Part shown: positions 33,481 to 43,174 of the stretch, piece by piece | Numbering within the stretch: the first letter of the stretch is position 1 | Layout: the number at the start of each line of letters is the position of its first letter | Assembly: GCA_019637115.1 (NCBI GenBank) | Contig: JAHBWH010000021.1 | Location: 1-64,000 of the forward strand | DNA from: Myxococcales bacterium | Lineage (GTDB): Bacteria > Myxococcota_A > Polyangia > Polyangiales > Houyiibacteriaceae | Reading direction: 5' to 3' | Length of the DNA: 64,000 nucleotides | Position numbers and translations under genes: made by a program | The notes under the pieces: generated by a model | The model's input: only the letters and a program-made list of their open reading frames with translations | Told to the model about the DNA's origin: nothing | Databases searched by the model: none

Positions 33481-36400
33481 TCAGCGCAGCGGGATCTCGC
33501 GCTGCTCGGCCTCGTCCACGGCCCGACAGAACGCCGCGAAGTCTGCGTAATCGCCCGGCGCGACCCGCATCATCGGGATGTCGAGGCTGCGCTCCACCAC
33601 GAGCTGGCCGCCCTCCTCGCGTGCCTCGACCGTCAGCCGCGCCGCGCCGAACGCGCGCGTGATCGGCGCGAGCCGGGCGGAGGGCGCGCCGTCCTCGGTC
33701 GTGAGCCGTAGGACGACGTCGAGGTGGATCGGTGGACCGACGACCTGCGTCGTCGTGCGCGCGTCGAGGCGCGCGAAGCGTGGGGCGAGCACGGTCGGGA
33801 AGAGCCCCGGCAGCACCAGCGCGCCCCCCTGGCGACGCGCGAGCGCGGGGACACGCGCGCGATAGCGCAGCACGAAGGGCTCGGACGTGCTCTCTCGCCC
33901 GGAGATGCGCAGCGACTCGAGGCGGGCCCCGCTGAGCAGTCGCCCGAGGTAGGCCTCCTCGAAGCGCTGCTCGAGCACGGCGGCGGGCACGCCCTCGAGG
34001 TCGTTGCGCCACGCGATCGCCTCCACCCCGCGGAAGGTCTCGACGACCTCGACCTCGGCGGAGCCGTCCCGCGCCACGCGCGCGTTGATCTCGATGCGTC
34101 GATGGTCGGCGACCAGCGCGTCGTCACCGGCGGGCGACGAGGGCAGCTGGATACGCACCGGCCCCTCGGCGCCCGTCCCGCCCGTGAGGACGAGCGCGTC
34201 CATCCCGCGGAGCGCCGGGTTGACATAACCGAAGGGCACGCCGCGCGCCGTCGGCTGCAGGAAGGTCGCCGCCTCCCCTTCCCCGAGCATGAGCACGAGG
34301 TGCGTATAGGTCTCCTCGTCCGCGACCTCCGACCGCGTCTGATCGCCGCCGAAGCCGCGGACGATCGCGAGCTTCGACTCCACCCCGACGAGGCCGAGGA
34401 GGTAGTGGAGCATGCGCACGCGGTTGCCCGTGCGATCGGCGATCATGGGCGCGGCCTCGCCGAACACGTCCTCGTTGTTCTCGGTCTCCTTCAGCAGCCA
34501 GTCGTAGAGTCGCTCGGCCTTGGCGCGGTCCTCGCCGCGACCGGCGATGCGGCGCGCGAGCCGCGCGGCCGCAGGGTCGATCACGTCGCGGTCGGCGAGC
34601 ACGTCGCGCAAGCCCTCGACGAACGAGGACCAGGTCGCGTTCACCGCCCAGTTGACGGAGGGCAGGTACTCCCGCGCCGCGACCGCGCTCGGCTCCATCA
34701 CGAGCGGCGCGCCGCGGTCGACGCGCCAGCGGTACTCGGTCGTGCCGCCCGGCCCGGCGCGCCGGCGCGTCTCGGGCGCGGGGCCGCGCGGGTCGATGGA
34801 CGGCTCCATCCCGCTCGGGACGAGCAGCACCTGCTCGCTCCGGAAGAAGGGAAGCTCGAAGCTCGCGAAGTAGAAGCGGTCTCCCAGCACCCCGCTCGGG
34901 AGCCCAGCCGGCGGGTCGAGGACGCGGACGTACTCCATCTCAACGAGATCCCCGATCGCCAACGTGGGCAGCGAGATGGTATCCTTGCCCTCGATGAGCT
35001 CGGGCTCGAGCCGGCGTCCGTCGGGCTTGATGGTGTGCAGCCCGAGCAGGTACGAGCCCGTGGGGGGCGCGAACTCGCCCTGCTCGTCGACCGCCTCGTC
35101 GCTGCGGACCTCGTAGATCTGGTGCACGAGCGCCATCGACGAGAAGTCCTCGAAGACCCGGATGGCCGAGTAGTCGAAGACGAGGACCTGCGGCTGCTCG
35201 TATCCGAGCTGCGCTTGCCGATAGGCCGCGATCGCCTCGGCGCCGTCGACGCGGTACCCCGCGAGCTCGAACTCACCGCCGAGCGCGGTCCGGATGCGAC
35301 GCAGCTCGGCCATGTCGGCGGGCTGCTCGGCGATGGCCTCCTCGAGCACGCGGAGCGCCTGGCTCCGATCGCCCGTCGCGAGCGCGCGATCCGCGAGCGA
35401 GAGGCGCGGCGTCGGTGAGCGCGGGGAGCTCTCCCGCATCGCCGCGAGCGTCTGCAGCACGCCCTGCTCGTCGCGGCTCGCCTCGGCGAGGTCGAGCTGG
35501 CTCGGCAAGAAGCGTGATCGCGACTGCTCGGGCTCCAGCGCGCGGAGACGCTCGAGCTCGGAGCGCGCCTCCGCGAAGCGGCGGGCGGCGATGAGCGATT
35601 GGTAGCGCTCGCCGCTCCGCGCGTCGCACGCGACGAGCGCGTCGATCGCCGGGTCGACGAGGTCGATCCGGTCTCGGCGCTGCGCGAGCGCGAGCCGCGC
35701 GCGGATGGGCGCGCACGCCCCGGGCGCGACCTCCTCCGCCTCGGCGACGAGCGCGTCCGCCTGGTCCTCCCACCCGCGGCCGAGCATCAGCTCGAGCAGC
35801 GTCAGCTTGAAGGGTAGCGCGCGCGGCCAGCGCGCGTTGCCGTCGCGGAGCGCCTCGATCGCCTCCTGGTCGCGACCCTCCGCGGCCTCGAGGCGCGCGA
35901 GCTGGAGCACGGGGAACCACGCGAGCGGGTCCTTGGCGCGCGCGGCCCGGAGGAACGCGCGCGCGCGATCGCGTCGCATGTCCGGCGTGACCGCGGGATC
36001 GCCGAGCGCGACCACGCTCTGGAGGACCCGCACGAGCGCCGCGCCCTCGCGCGAGGCCGGCCCCGCCACCCGCAGGCGCTCGCGCGCGTGGACGACGGCG
36101 CCACGCGCGAGGTGCAGGGATGCGGCGACGTAGGTGCTCCACGGGTCGTCACCCCGCGGGATGGCGAGGTCGTGGGTGCCGGGCACCAGCGTCACGCCGA
36201 GCACGGGGTTCGGGTGGCGCGTCGCGAGCTTCACCTCGATCTCGTGGCGGCCCGCGGAGAGCTCGACCGGGTGGAAGGTGACCCGACGGAGGGGATCGCG
36301 GCGATGGTCGAGCCGGATGACGCGCTCGCCGTCGATCCGGATCTCCACCGCGTTGGGCGTCTCGAGCCGCAGCACGTGCGCGCCGCCCTCGGCGACGTCG

Positions 36401-37176
36401 ACGAAGGTCTCCGCGTAGGTCGTGCCACCACCGCCGATGGCTCCACCTCCGAGGTGGACCCCGCACCCACGCCCCTCGTGCCGCCGCGTCGGCTGCGGAC
36501 CGCGCCCGGGGCCGAGGTCGTAACGCTCCTCGAGCGGGCCGCGCGCTTGGGCGGGGAACGTCCGGTCGAAGCCGAGCAGCTCTCGAGGCCCGAAGGGCCC
36601 GATCACCCGCCACTCGGTCGCGCAGCCGACGCTCCGGGCGATCTCGGCGGCGCGCGCGACGTCGCCGTCACGATAGGCGAGCTCGACGAGCACGTCGGCG
36701 GTGGTGTGCTGCGCGGCAGGGGGCAGGCTCGCGAGCACCGCCGACAGGCGCGCCTCGGCCGCCTCGCGGAAGCTCGGCGCCAGCTCGATGAGCTCCTCCA
36801 CCCCGGACGCGGCGAGCTCCGCGGTCGCGGGGTCACGCAGCTCGAGCGTCTCGACGAAGCGCGTGAGGGCGGTGGCGAAGTCTCCGTGCGCGTGGGCGAC
36901 GAGCCCACCGAGCAGCCGCGGACGCGGATCGTCGGGCGCGAGCGCGATGGTGCGCTCGATCGCGGCCGAGGCGCGCGAGGGATCGCCGTCGTGGCGGAGC
37001 GACTCTCCGACCGCGAGCGCCCACGCGGCGTCCGGGTCGCTCGGTCTGGCCGCGGCGCGGCGGCGTAGGTCCTCGATCGTGAGCTCGGCAGGCGTCGTCT
37101 CGCCGCCGCGGGGGCAGCCGGCCAGCGCCAAGGTCACGAGCGCGAGCGCGAAGAGCCGCGCCGGTGGTCGCGTCAT
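33481..37176 (-). CDS. Large lipoprotein: TPR repeats, DUF3857 and degenerate transglutaminase-like domain
   Basis: 1231 aa. Lipobox LALAGCP; residues 30-700 carry many TPR-type helix pairs (PDDPRPRLLGGLVAHAHGDFA, LSLADRALATGDRSQALRVL). Next comes a DUF3857-like beta region (EVRSDEAVDEQGEFAPPTGS, EYRWRVDRGAPLVMEPS), and a transglutaminase-like fold near 880-960. Where the paralog at 37401 has GDCKDKA, this protein has GNRVRML, so the catalytic Cys is missing; the His (THLVLML) remains and the Asp is replaced. It looks like a pseudoenzyme used for binding. ATG 37176 or GTG 37179 fit the GGAGG upstream. Envelope-located, function unknown. Confidence 0.8.
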   Translation of the reverse strand: MTRPPARLFALALVTLALAGCPRGGETTPAELTIEDLRRRAAARPSDPDAAWALAVGESLRHDGDPSRASAAIERTIALAPDDPRPRLLGGLVAHAHGDFATALTRFVETLELRDPATAELAASGVEELIELAPSFREAAEARLSAVLASLPPAAQHTTADVLVELAYRDGDVARAAEIARSVGCATEWRVIGPFGPRELLGFDRTFPAQARGPLEERYDLGPGRGPQPTRRHEGRGCGVHLGGGAIGGGGTTYAETFVDVAEGGAHVLRLETPNAVEIRIDGERVIRLDHRRDPLRRVTFHPVELSAGRHEIEVKLATRHPNPVLGVTLVPGTHDLAIPRGDDPWSTYVAASLHLARGAVVHARERLRVAGPASREGAALVRVLQSVVALGDPAVTPDMRRDRARAFLRAARAKDPLAWFPVLQLARLEAAEGRDQEAIEALRDGNARWPRALPFKLTLLELMLGRGWEDQADALVAEAEEVAPGACAPIRARLALAQRRDRIDLVDPAIDALVACDARSGERYQSLIAARRFAEARSELERLRALEPEQSRSRFLPSQLDLAEASRDEQGVLQTLAAMRESSPRSPTPRLSLADRALATGDRSQALRVLEEAIAEQPADMAELRRIRTALGGEFELAGYRVDGAEAIAAYRQAQLGYEQPQVLVFDYSAIRVFEDFSSMALVHQIYEVRSDEAVDEQGEFAPPTGSYLLGLHTIKPDGRRLEPELIEGKDTISLPTLAIGDLVEMEYVRVLDPPAGLPSGVLGDRFYFASFELPFFRSEQVLLVPSGMEPSIDPRGPAPETRRRAGPGGTTEYRWRVDRGAPLVMEPSAVAAREYLPSVNWAVNATWSSFVEGLRDVLADRDVIDPAAARLARRIAGRGEDRAKAERLYDWLLKETENNEDVFGEAAPMIADRTGNRVRMLHYLLGLVGVESKLAIVRGFGGDQTRSEVADEETYTHLVLMLGEGEAATFLQPTARGVPFGYVNPALRGMDALVLTGGTGAEGPVRIQLPSSPAGDDALVADHRRIEINARVARDGSAEVEVVETFRGVEAIAWRNDLEGVPAAVLEQRFEEAYLGRLLSGARLESLRISGRESTSEPFVLRYRARVPALARRQGGALVLPGLFPTVLAPRFARLDARTTTQVVGPPIHLDVVLRLTTEDGAPSARLAPITRAFGAARLTVEAREEGGQLVVERSLDIPMMRVAPGDYADFAAFCRAVDEAEQREIPLR

Positions 37177-37185
37177 CACGTCGGC

Positions 37186-37312
37186 TCCTCCGAGGGGCTG
37201 TCGCCAGCCCCCCCCGCGCGGGGCCCCCTCCCACGTGCCTCCACTCGTTTCGTTCGCTGCGCGCCATCCACTGGGGCGGCTCGCGAAAAACCGGCCGAGC
37301 TTCTCTTCGGTG
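37186..37312 (-). repeat. Conserved post-stop element between the two giant paralogs
   Basis: Lies 89 bases downstream of the stop of the 37401-41045 gene and just before the start of the 33481-37176 gene. It shares ggggctgtcgccagcccc, ctgcgcgcca, ggggcggctcgcgaaaa and gagcttctcttc with the copies at 9030-9160 and 55084-55215, somewhat diverged. Same orientation relative to the preceding gene. Confidence 0.65.
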
Positions 37313-37400
37313 GCCGTGGAGGGGCGCGCGCGCTTCGTCGCGGAGGTCATCGTCTCGTCTCGTCGCAGTAGGGTGGTGAGGACACGATCACGAAGGAGGG

Positions 37401-40400
37401 TCATGGCGCCTCCACGATGAGCCGCTGCCGCAGGATCTGATCCGCGCGCTCGAGCCAGCGCCGGAAGGCCGCGTATTCGTCCGGCGCGATGCGGTCGCGA
37501 GCGAGCACGAGCTCCGTCCGGAGTCGGACGCGGCGCGCCTCCCGCTCGACGGTCATGCGCACGCGACCGAACTCGCTCTCGGCCTCCCCGCCGTCCGGCA
37601 GCGTCCGCACGGTGGCGCCTGCTGGCAGGTGCAGGACGCGCTCTTCGACGTACGACGAGGTCACGCCGAGCTCGAGCGGAAGCCTGCGCTGCGTGCCGCG
37701 CGCCATCGCACGTGTCAGCTCACCGAGGACCGAGCCCTCGACGCGGAGTCCTTCGCCGTCGCGCGCCGCGAGCTGCGGGACCTCGGCCTGCCAGCGCGCC
37801 TCGACCGACTCGCCGAGGCGGTCGAGTCCCTCGAAGCGCACGGCGTCGAGCCGGAGGCCGGGGAAGAGCGTCCGGAGCTCGCGCTCGTAGCGCTCGCGCC
37901 GAGTGCCCTCTGCCTGGTAGGTCGAGCGGAGCCGCGGCGCGCCCGAGCCCCGGACGACCTCGCGCGCGTCGACGCGCGCGCTCCCGTCGGCCGCGAGGCG
38001 GACGTCGAGGTGGCGCTCGCGGTGGTTCTGCTCCGGAGGCAGCACGGGCGTGCGCCGCAGCGCCGAGCCCTCCGGGTGGACGTGGAGCACCGTGACCCCC
38101 TGATCCATCTCGGGGAGCTCCGTGATGCTGCTGTGCTCGGCGGTCCCGTCCAGGTAGAGGTCGAGCTCGGGGACGTAGGCGATCGCGTGATCGAACACCG
38201 CGAGGCTCGCCGGGAGATCCTCGATGCGGCCGTTGCGGCGTGTCCGCACGAGCACGATGTGCGCGTCGATGCCGGCCTCCCGGAACATCGTGTAGAGGAG
38301 CGAGGCCTTGTCCTTGCAGTCGCCGAAGCCGCGGCTGACGATCTGCGGCACGCGGTAGGGCTTGTACCCGTGGATCCCGAACTCGAGGCCGACGTAGCGC
38401 GTGTGATCGAGCACCCAGCGGTGGATCGCCTCGACCTTCGAGCGGGTGTCGGTCTTCCCGGCGACGAGCTGGCGCACCGTCCGCTTCAAGCCCTCGTCCG
38501 CGTAGAGCTGGTCTTGGATGAGGCCCCAATACCAGCGCCCCACGTCCTCCCAGCTCTGGTAGGTCGAGACGTGCAGGTAGGGGGCGATCTCGGTGAAGCC
38601 TGGCGCGTCCGGCTCGGTGCGGAGCGCAGGCACGTTCTCGGCGATCCAATGATCGACGCGCGCGCCGTCGGCCTCGCGCCGCTCGTGCCGCAGGCCCGGC
38701 AGCGAGGGCTCGTTGAAGTGGAAGGTCCGACGCGCCGGCGTGATCAGGACGTAGTCGGAGCGCCGCACCGGCTGCAGATCCTGCAGGAAGGTCAGATCGC
38801 CGAAGTAGTCCGCGAAGAGGTTCCGATGCGCGACGTCGTCGACGCGCCACCGGAGCTCGACGACGTCACCGGGTAGCAGCGCCGGGAAGACGACGACGAG
38901 GGCGCGGGTGTCGTAGTAGATGCGGTACCACGGCTCGCCCAGCGGCTGCTCGAAGAGCTGCGCCGCCTCGAGGCGCTCGCCGCCGCGATAGACCCGCGCG
39001 AGCCGCAGGTCGACGCGCTGCGAGGTCGGATCCCACTGGATCGCGTAGGTGCGCATGCGGCGCGCGCCCTCCTCGTCGTGGATCTGGACGGCGACCTGCC
39101 GGAAGCGCGAGCCGAGTCCGCTCTCGAAGACGGTGCTCACGTTCAGGTCCTGCAGCGTCGTGAGCGGGAAGCCGTCCGCCTCGCCGCGGCGCGCGAGCAG
39201 CGTCTCGGCGTCCGCGGCGTAGCCCTCGTCGACGCGCTGCTGGGGCCGCACCTGCTCGAGGAGCTCGCGCGTCGCGGCGTCCTGGGGCCGCAGATCGAGC
39301 GCTGCGCGGAGCGCGCCGATCGCCGCGTCCGGCTGCCCGACGCGCAAGAGCAGCTTGCCGTAGGCGACGTGCGTCGAGGCGTCCTCGGGCGCGAGCTGCA
39401 GCGCGGCGCCGAACGCGTCGAGCGCGTCGTCCATCCGGCCAAGGGCCTCGTGGATCGTCGCGACGTAGCGGAGCGTCGCGACCTCGCCGGGCGCGGCGGC
39501 GCGGATCGCTTCGAGCTGCTCGACCGCCGCCGGTCGATCCCGCCGGCGCACGGCGTCAGCCACGAGCGCCTGCCGCAGCCGCACGTCGTCCCAGCGCTCG
39601 GCGAGCGCCCGCGCGCGGAGCGCGACGGCGGCGTCGGGATCGTTCGCGGCCTCCGCGTGATCGGCGCGGACGAGGAGCCAACCCGGCGCGTCCCCGGTCG
39701 CGCCTTCCAGCGCGGCCTCGACGATCGCCCGCGCGGCTTGGGGGAGATCCATCGCGCGATGGAGCTCCGCGCGGACGAGCGCCGCCGCGATCTGGTGGCG
39801 TCGGTCGCTGGTCCTCGGGACCCGATCGAGGTAGCCGAGCGCGTGCTCGGGGTGGAAGCCCGTGCGCGCGAGCTGCGCCATCACGACGAGCGCCTCGGCG
39901 CTCGTCGGGAATCGCTCGACGGCGAGGGTCGCGTATCGGAGCCGCTCGTGGCGCGCCTCCTGCGTCCGCGCCGCCAGCAGGAGGTGCTCGAGCGTCGGCG
40001 CGAGATCGGCGGCCCGCGCCGCGAGCTGCCGCACGCGGTGCGCCGCCTCGTCGTCCGCGCCCGTGAAGAGCAGGAAACGCGCGAGGTCGTGGAGCGCCGG
40101 GGCGCGCGCGTCGTCCCCCGCGGCCGCCGCCTCGAGGAGCTCGAGCGTCGTCCGCAGCGCCGCCGCAGGTCGGCCCGCGTGCCCTTCGGCCGCGGCCATG
40201 GGGATCGCCTCGGCGTCGAAGCGCACGCCCCGCGCGCGCTGGCCCCGCGGATCGCTCACACGGAGGTAGAAGCCCCAATCCTCCTCCGCGACGCAGGTCT
40301 TGACGAGCAGGCGGTTGGCGCCCGCGTGCGCCCCTACGGCGATCGCGTGACGATCGGGATCGGGCTGTCGGTACGCCGGGTCGTCGTGGACGCGGGCGCC

Positions 40401-41045
40401 GTTCCAATAGACCCGGCTCGCGCCGCCCGCGCCGAACCAGAGGACGAGCGGCTGCGCGCGCTCGACGTGAAGCACCGTCGTCGCGTAGCCGCAGACGTGC
40501 GACCGAGGGCGGAAGAGCACGTCGAGGTCGACGTACGCGAAGGCGTCGAGCGGCGGCGCGCGACGCCAATGGACGTCCCGCTCCTTGCCCTCGTATGCCG
40601 TGGCGGGCTCGAAGGCAGCGAGCCGCTGCGCCTCGGGCGGGAAGTCGCGCGCGAAGCCGCGCTTGCCCTCGTTGTCGAAGGGCCCGATGACCTGCCAATC
40701 GGTCACGAAGTCGAGCGCCTCGAAGGTTCGGGCCGAGGCCTCGAGGTCACCCGCGCGTCGCTCCGCGCGTGCGAGCAGGGCCGACGCATAGGCGCGGCGG
40801 TCCGAGGAGAGCCGGGCGTCCCGCGCGAGCGCCCCGAGCGCGCCGCGGACCGCCGCCGGGCTCGCGTCCTGGCTCTGCCGCCACAGCTCGAGGAGCGCGA
40901 GCATCCCTCGCGGACCGCGCTCGCGCGCAGCCTCCTGCCCGAGGCGGCGCACCTCCGCGTCGAAGGGGTTGGGCGCTTGAGCGCTGACCGAGAGCGCCAA
41001 CGCGAGCGTGCACGACACGACGAGCGCGCGCAGGGGACGAGCCAA
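37401..41045 (-). CDS. Large exported protein: TPR repeats, DUF3857 and transglutaminase-like domain
   Basis: 1214 aa from TTG 41045, chosen because GGAGG lies five bases upstream and a typical Sec signal follows (SCTLALALSVSAQA). TPR repeats span most of residues 30-620 (PEDASTHVAYGKLLLRVGQP, PAAVEQLEAIRAAAP). A DUF3857-type region follows, then a transglutaminase-like domain with catalytic Cys in RGFGDCKDKASLLYTMF (about 908), His in FDHAIAYV and Asp in YLDGT. Such proteins are periplasmic; a protein-crosslinking or protease-like role is inferred from the intact triad. Paralog of the gene that follows it. No lipobox, unlike the paralog. Confidence 0.82.
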   Translation of the reverse strand: MARPLRALVVSCTLALALSVSAQAPNPFDAEVRRLGQEAARERGPRGMLALLELWRQSQDASPAAVRGALGALARDARLSSDRRAYASALLARAERRAGDLEASARTFEALDFVTDWQVIGPFDNEGKRGFARDFPPEAQRLAAFEPATAYEGKERDVHWRRAPPLDAFAYVDLDVLFRPRSHVCGYATTVLHVERAQPLVLWFGAGGASRVYWNGARVHDDPAYRQPDPDRHAIAVGAHAGANRLLVKTCVAEEDWGFYLRVSDPRGQRARGVRFDAEAIPMAAAEGHAGRPAAALRTTLELLEAAAAGDDARAPALHDLARFLLFTGADDEAAHRVRQLAARAADLAPTLEHLLLAARTQEARHERLRYATLAVERFPTSAEALVVMAQLARTGFHPEHALGYLDRVPRTSDRRHQIAAALVRAELHRAMDLPQAARAIVEAALEGATGDAPGWLLVRADHAEAANDPDAAVALRARALAERWDDVRLRQALVADAVRRRDRPAAVEQLEAIRAAAPGEVATLRYVATIHEALGRMDDALDAFGAALQLAPEDASTHVAYGKLLLRVGQPDAAIGALRAALDLRPQDAATRELLEQVRPQQRVDEGYAADAETLLARRGEADGFPLTTLQDLNVSTVFESGLGSRFRQVAVQIHDEEGARRMRTYAIQWDPTSQRVDLRLARVYRGGERLEAAQLFEQPLGEPWYRIYYDTRALVVVFPALLPGDVVELRWRVDDVAHRNLFADYFGDLTFLQDLQPVRRSDYVLITPARRTFHFNEPSLPGLRHERREADGARVDHWIAENVPALRTEPDAPGFTEIAPYLHVSTYQSWEDVGRWYWGLIQDQLYADEGLKRTVRQLVAGKTDTRSKVEAIHRWVLDHTRYVGLEFGIHGYKPYRVPQIVSRGFGDCKDKASLLYTMFREAGIDAHIVLVRTRRNGRIEDLPASLAVFDHAIAYVPELDLYLDGTAEHSSITELPEMDQGVTVLHVHPEGSALRRTPVLPPEQNHRERHLDVRLAADGSARVDAREVVRGSGAPRLRSTYQAEGTRRERYERELRTLFPGLRLDAVRFEGLDRLGESVEARWQAEVPQLAARDGEGLRVEGSVLGELTRAMARGTQRRLPLELGVTSSYVEERVLHLPAGATVRTLPDGGEAESEFGRVRMTVEREARRVRLRTELVLARDRIAPDEYAAFRRWLERADQILRQRLIVEAP

Positions 41046-41131
41046 GGGAGCCTCCGGAGGTCCGAGTGGGGCAGCACCGTACTACAGGCCACCCGACACG
41101 CACGGACTCGGGAATGTTCCCGACGGGGAAT

Positions 41132-41175
41132 CTCGGGGGAGCGAGGAGTCCCCCCCAGGCCCTCGCTCCCCCGAG
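41132..41175 (-). terminator. Strong hairpin between the CBS gene and the large gene
   Basis: A perfect 15-bp stem (41132-41146 pairs with 41161-41175, ctcgggggagcgagg) with a 14-base loop. It lies 85 bases downstream of the CBS gene stop and 86 bases upstream of the next gene, so it could end CBS transcription. There is no U-rich tail on either strand, so the assignment is tentative. Confidence 0.5.
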
Positions 41176-41259
41176 TCTCACGCCGTCCCCCTCACTCGTC
41201 TCGGTGATCCGAGCCGCCTGGTCGACCTCCGTCGCCTCTCGTCGAGGGCCGTCGGGCCC

Positions 41260-41682
41260 TCACGCCACGTTCGGCTCGGCGCGCGACCCCTCGAGGAGCT
41301 GGTCGAGCACCTGGAGCGCGTCGTGGGTCGTGAAGATGCCGAGCAGCTTGCCGCCAGCGCCCGTGACCACCGCGGAACCGTATTTGTGCCGAATCATCTC
41401 GCGCACGACATCGAGCACGGGCGTCTGCTCCCCGACCGTCCACGGCTCGGGGCTCATCGCCTCTTCGACCCGCACACGGTCGGGGCTGACGTCGTCGAGC
41501 GCGCCGATCAACCCGACGTCCCGCTCGCTCAGCATGCCGACGAGCTTGCCCCCGTGCAGCACGGGGAGGTGGCGGACTCGGTACTTGTCCATCAGCGTCT
41601 GCGCGGCGCTCAGCGTCTGATCACGCCCGATGGTGTGGGGCAGCGGCGTCATCCAGCGAGCGATGAGTTCGGTCTCGGACAT
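41260..41682 (-). CDS. Two-CBS-domain protein
   Basis: 140 aa, almost entirely a pair of CBS domains: MTPLPHTIGRDQTLSAAQTL with GMLSERDV, and MSPEPWTVGEQTPVLDVVREM with GIFTTHDALQ. Such stand-alone pairs bind adenosine nucleotides and report energy state to a partner. No fused effector domain is present and no obvious partner lies next to it. ATG 41682 is in good position. Divergent from the PEGA gene. Confidence 0.9.
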   Translation of the reverse strand: MSETELIARWMTPLPHTIGRDQTLSAAQTLMDKYRVRHLPVLHGGKLVGMLSERDVGLIGALDDVSPDRVRVEEAMSPEPWTVGEQTPVLDVVREMIRHKYGSAVVTGAGGKLLGIFTTHDALQVLDQLLEGSRAEPNVA

Positions 41683-42061
41683 CTCGTCTCTTCTCTCTTC
41701 TCGTCGTGCGTTGTGTGGTGCGCCGTCCGCGGCTCGAGTCCGACCTCGCCGACCCTGACCGCGGGATCAGGAGAGCCCGCAGCGAGCGCTTCGATGAGGG
41801 GAGGGACGGCAAAGAACGTGGACAGCCACCGGAGGGCGTCGCGCCCGTCGGCGGTGGGCCGACCACGAAGCATCGTCCGTGCCGCACGAGCGGAGGCGCC
41901 GTTTGCGACGGATCTGCCGCGAGAACGACGCCGCGCGGGCGCACTCGCTGCGCGAAGCCGACCCAGAACGCAATCGATGCGCCATGGCGGTCCTCGCCGG
42001 GGATCCGCCCGTGGGTGGGACCCGTTCGACCTGGTCACGGCGAGCGCGTAAGCTCCGCGCG
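41683..42061. other. Divergent intergenic region, no feature recognised
   Basis: 379 bp between the CBS gene and the PEGA-protein gene. Frames on both strands are open but Arg/Pro rich with no conserved motif or good start, and I see no repeat or hairpin of note. It must hold both promoters. Confidence 0.5.
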
Positions 42062-43174
42062 ATGCGTTCCGTGGGCCTCGTCGTGGTCCTGATGTCGGCG
42101 ACCGCCGCCGCGCAGGACGCGCCCCACCCCGCCGAGCGGCGGGTGGGTGTCCTCGTCCTCGGCGTCACCCCAGCCGACCGCGCTCTCGCGGACGCGCTGG
42201 CGGAGGTGCTCATCGCGGCGGTGGCCGACTCGCCGGGCCCCGCGCGCATCCTCGTCGGCAAGGAGGAGCTGCAGGCCGCGCTCGGACAGGACGACGAGGC
42301 CTCGCTCGCCTGTCTGGCGTCGGCGTCGTGCCTGGGTCGTCTCGGGGTCCAGCTCTCTCTCGACGAGCTCGTCGCGGCGACCCTCGGCCGCCGGGAGGCG
42401 GGCTTCGCCTTCGACCTCGGCCGCCACGATCCACGGACGGGCGACCGCCTCGCGCACACCTTCCGAGACGTGGACGGCGTCGGCGAGGGGGAGCTCGCGA
42501 CGGCGCTCGTCGCCGCGTACGGGGAGCTCGCCCACGCGGACGGCACACGCCCGCCCGCGCGCGGCGGCGACCCGCAGGGCGGCGACCCGCAGCACGACCC
42601 GCAGGGCGGCGACGCAGCCGCAGTCCCCGAGCTCGCAGCGCTCGCCGAGCTCACCGTCACCTTCGACCCTCCGCACGCGCGGGTGACGATCGACGGAGAG
42701 CCCATCGACGGCCCCGAGCGGCTCGCGGCGGGGCGGCACGTCGTCCGGGTCGACGCCGAGGGTTACCGCGGCTTCGAGCGCGCCATCGAGCTCCGTCCCG
42801 GCGAGCAGCGGGTGTTGGATGTCCACCTGGCGGCGCTCCCTCCGCTGTCACCGCCGCAGCTCCGGCTCGATCGCGCGCTGATCTCGAGCGGGGCGGGCGC
42901 CGCCGCGGCAGGGATCGGCCTCGCTCTCGGCTTCGGCCTCCGCTCCCGCGCGCGGCCCGCCGAGGGCGCGACGCGCGCGGACGCGCAGCGCTTCGTCGAA
43001 GGGCGCGAGCGCGACGCTCGCGTCGCCAACGTGGGCTTCGTGCTCGCCGCGGTCGGCGCCGTCACCGCGACGGTAGGCGCCCTGCTGTGGCGGCGACGCT
43101 CGACGCCTCACCTCACGCCCCACGTCGCCTTCCACCCCACCGGCGCCTTCGTGGCGCTCGAGCTGCGACGATGA
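42062..43174 (+). CDS. Exported PEGA-domain protein with C-terminal membrane segments
   Basis: 370 aa. A short Sec signal (VGLVVVLMSATAAAQ) is followed by an alpha/beta region (VGVLVLGVTPADRALADALAE) and a Gly/Asp/Gln linker (GGDPQGGDPQHDPQGG). A PEGA domain (about 205-265: LTVTFDPPHARVTIDGEPID, RLAAGRHVVRVDAEGYRGF) comes next, then two hydrophobic segments near the C-terminus. PEGA domains occur in surface proteins of this lineage; the ligand is unknown. The stop overlaps the next start (ATGA at 43171), indicating translational coupling with the cysteine-rich protein. Confidence 0.82.
   Translation: MRSVGLVVVLMSATAAAQDAPHPAERRVGVLVLGVTPADRALADALAEVLIAAVADSPGPARILVGKEELQAALGQDDEASLACLASASCLGRLGVQLSLDELVAATLGRREAGFAFDLGRHDPRTGDRLAHTFRDVDGVGEGELATALVAAYGELAHADGTRPPARGGDPQGGDPQHDPQGGDAAAVPELAALAELTVTFDPPHARVTIDGEPIDGPERLAAGRHVVRVDAEGYRGFERAIELRPGEQRVLDVHLAALPPLSPPQLRLDRALISSGAGAAAAGIGLALGFGLRSRARPAEGATRADAQRFVEGRERDARVANVGFVLAAVGAVTATVGALLWRRRSTPHLTPHVAFHPTGAFVALELRR

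Noticed and set aside
41683-42061. Possible small gene in the CBS/PEGA gap
   Set aside because: Open frames exist on both strands but are Arg/Pro rich with no good start or conserved stretch.
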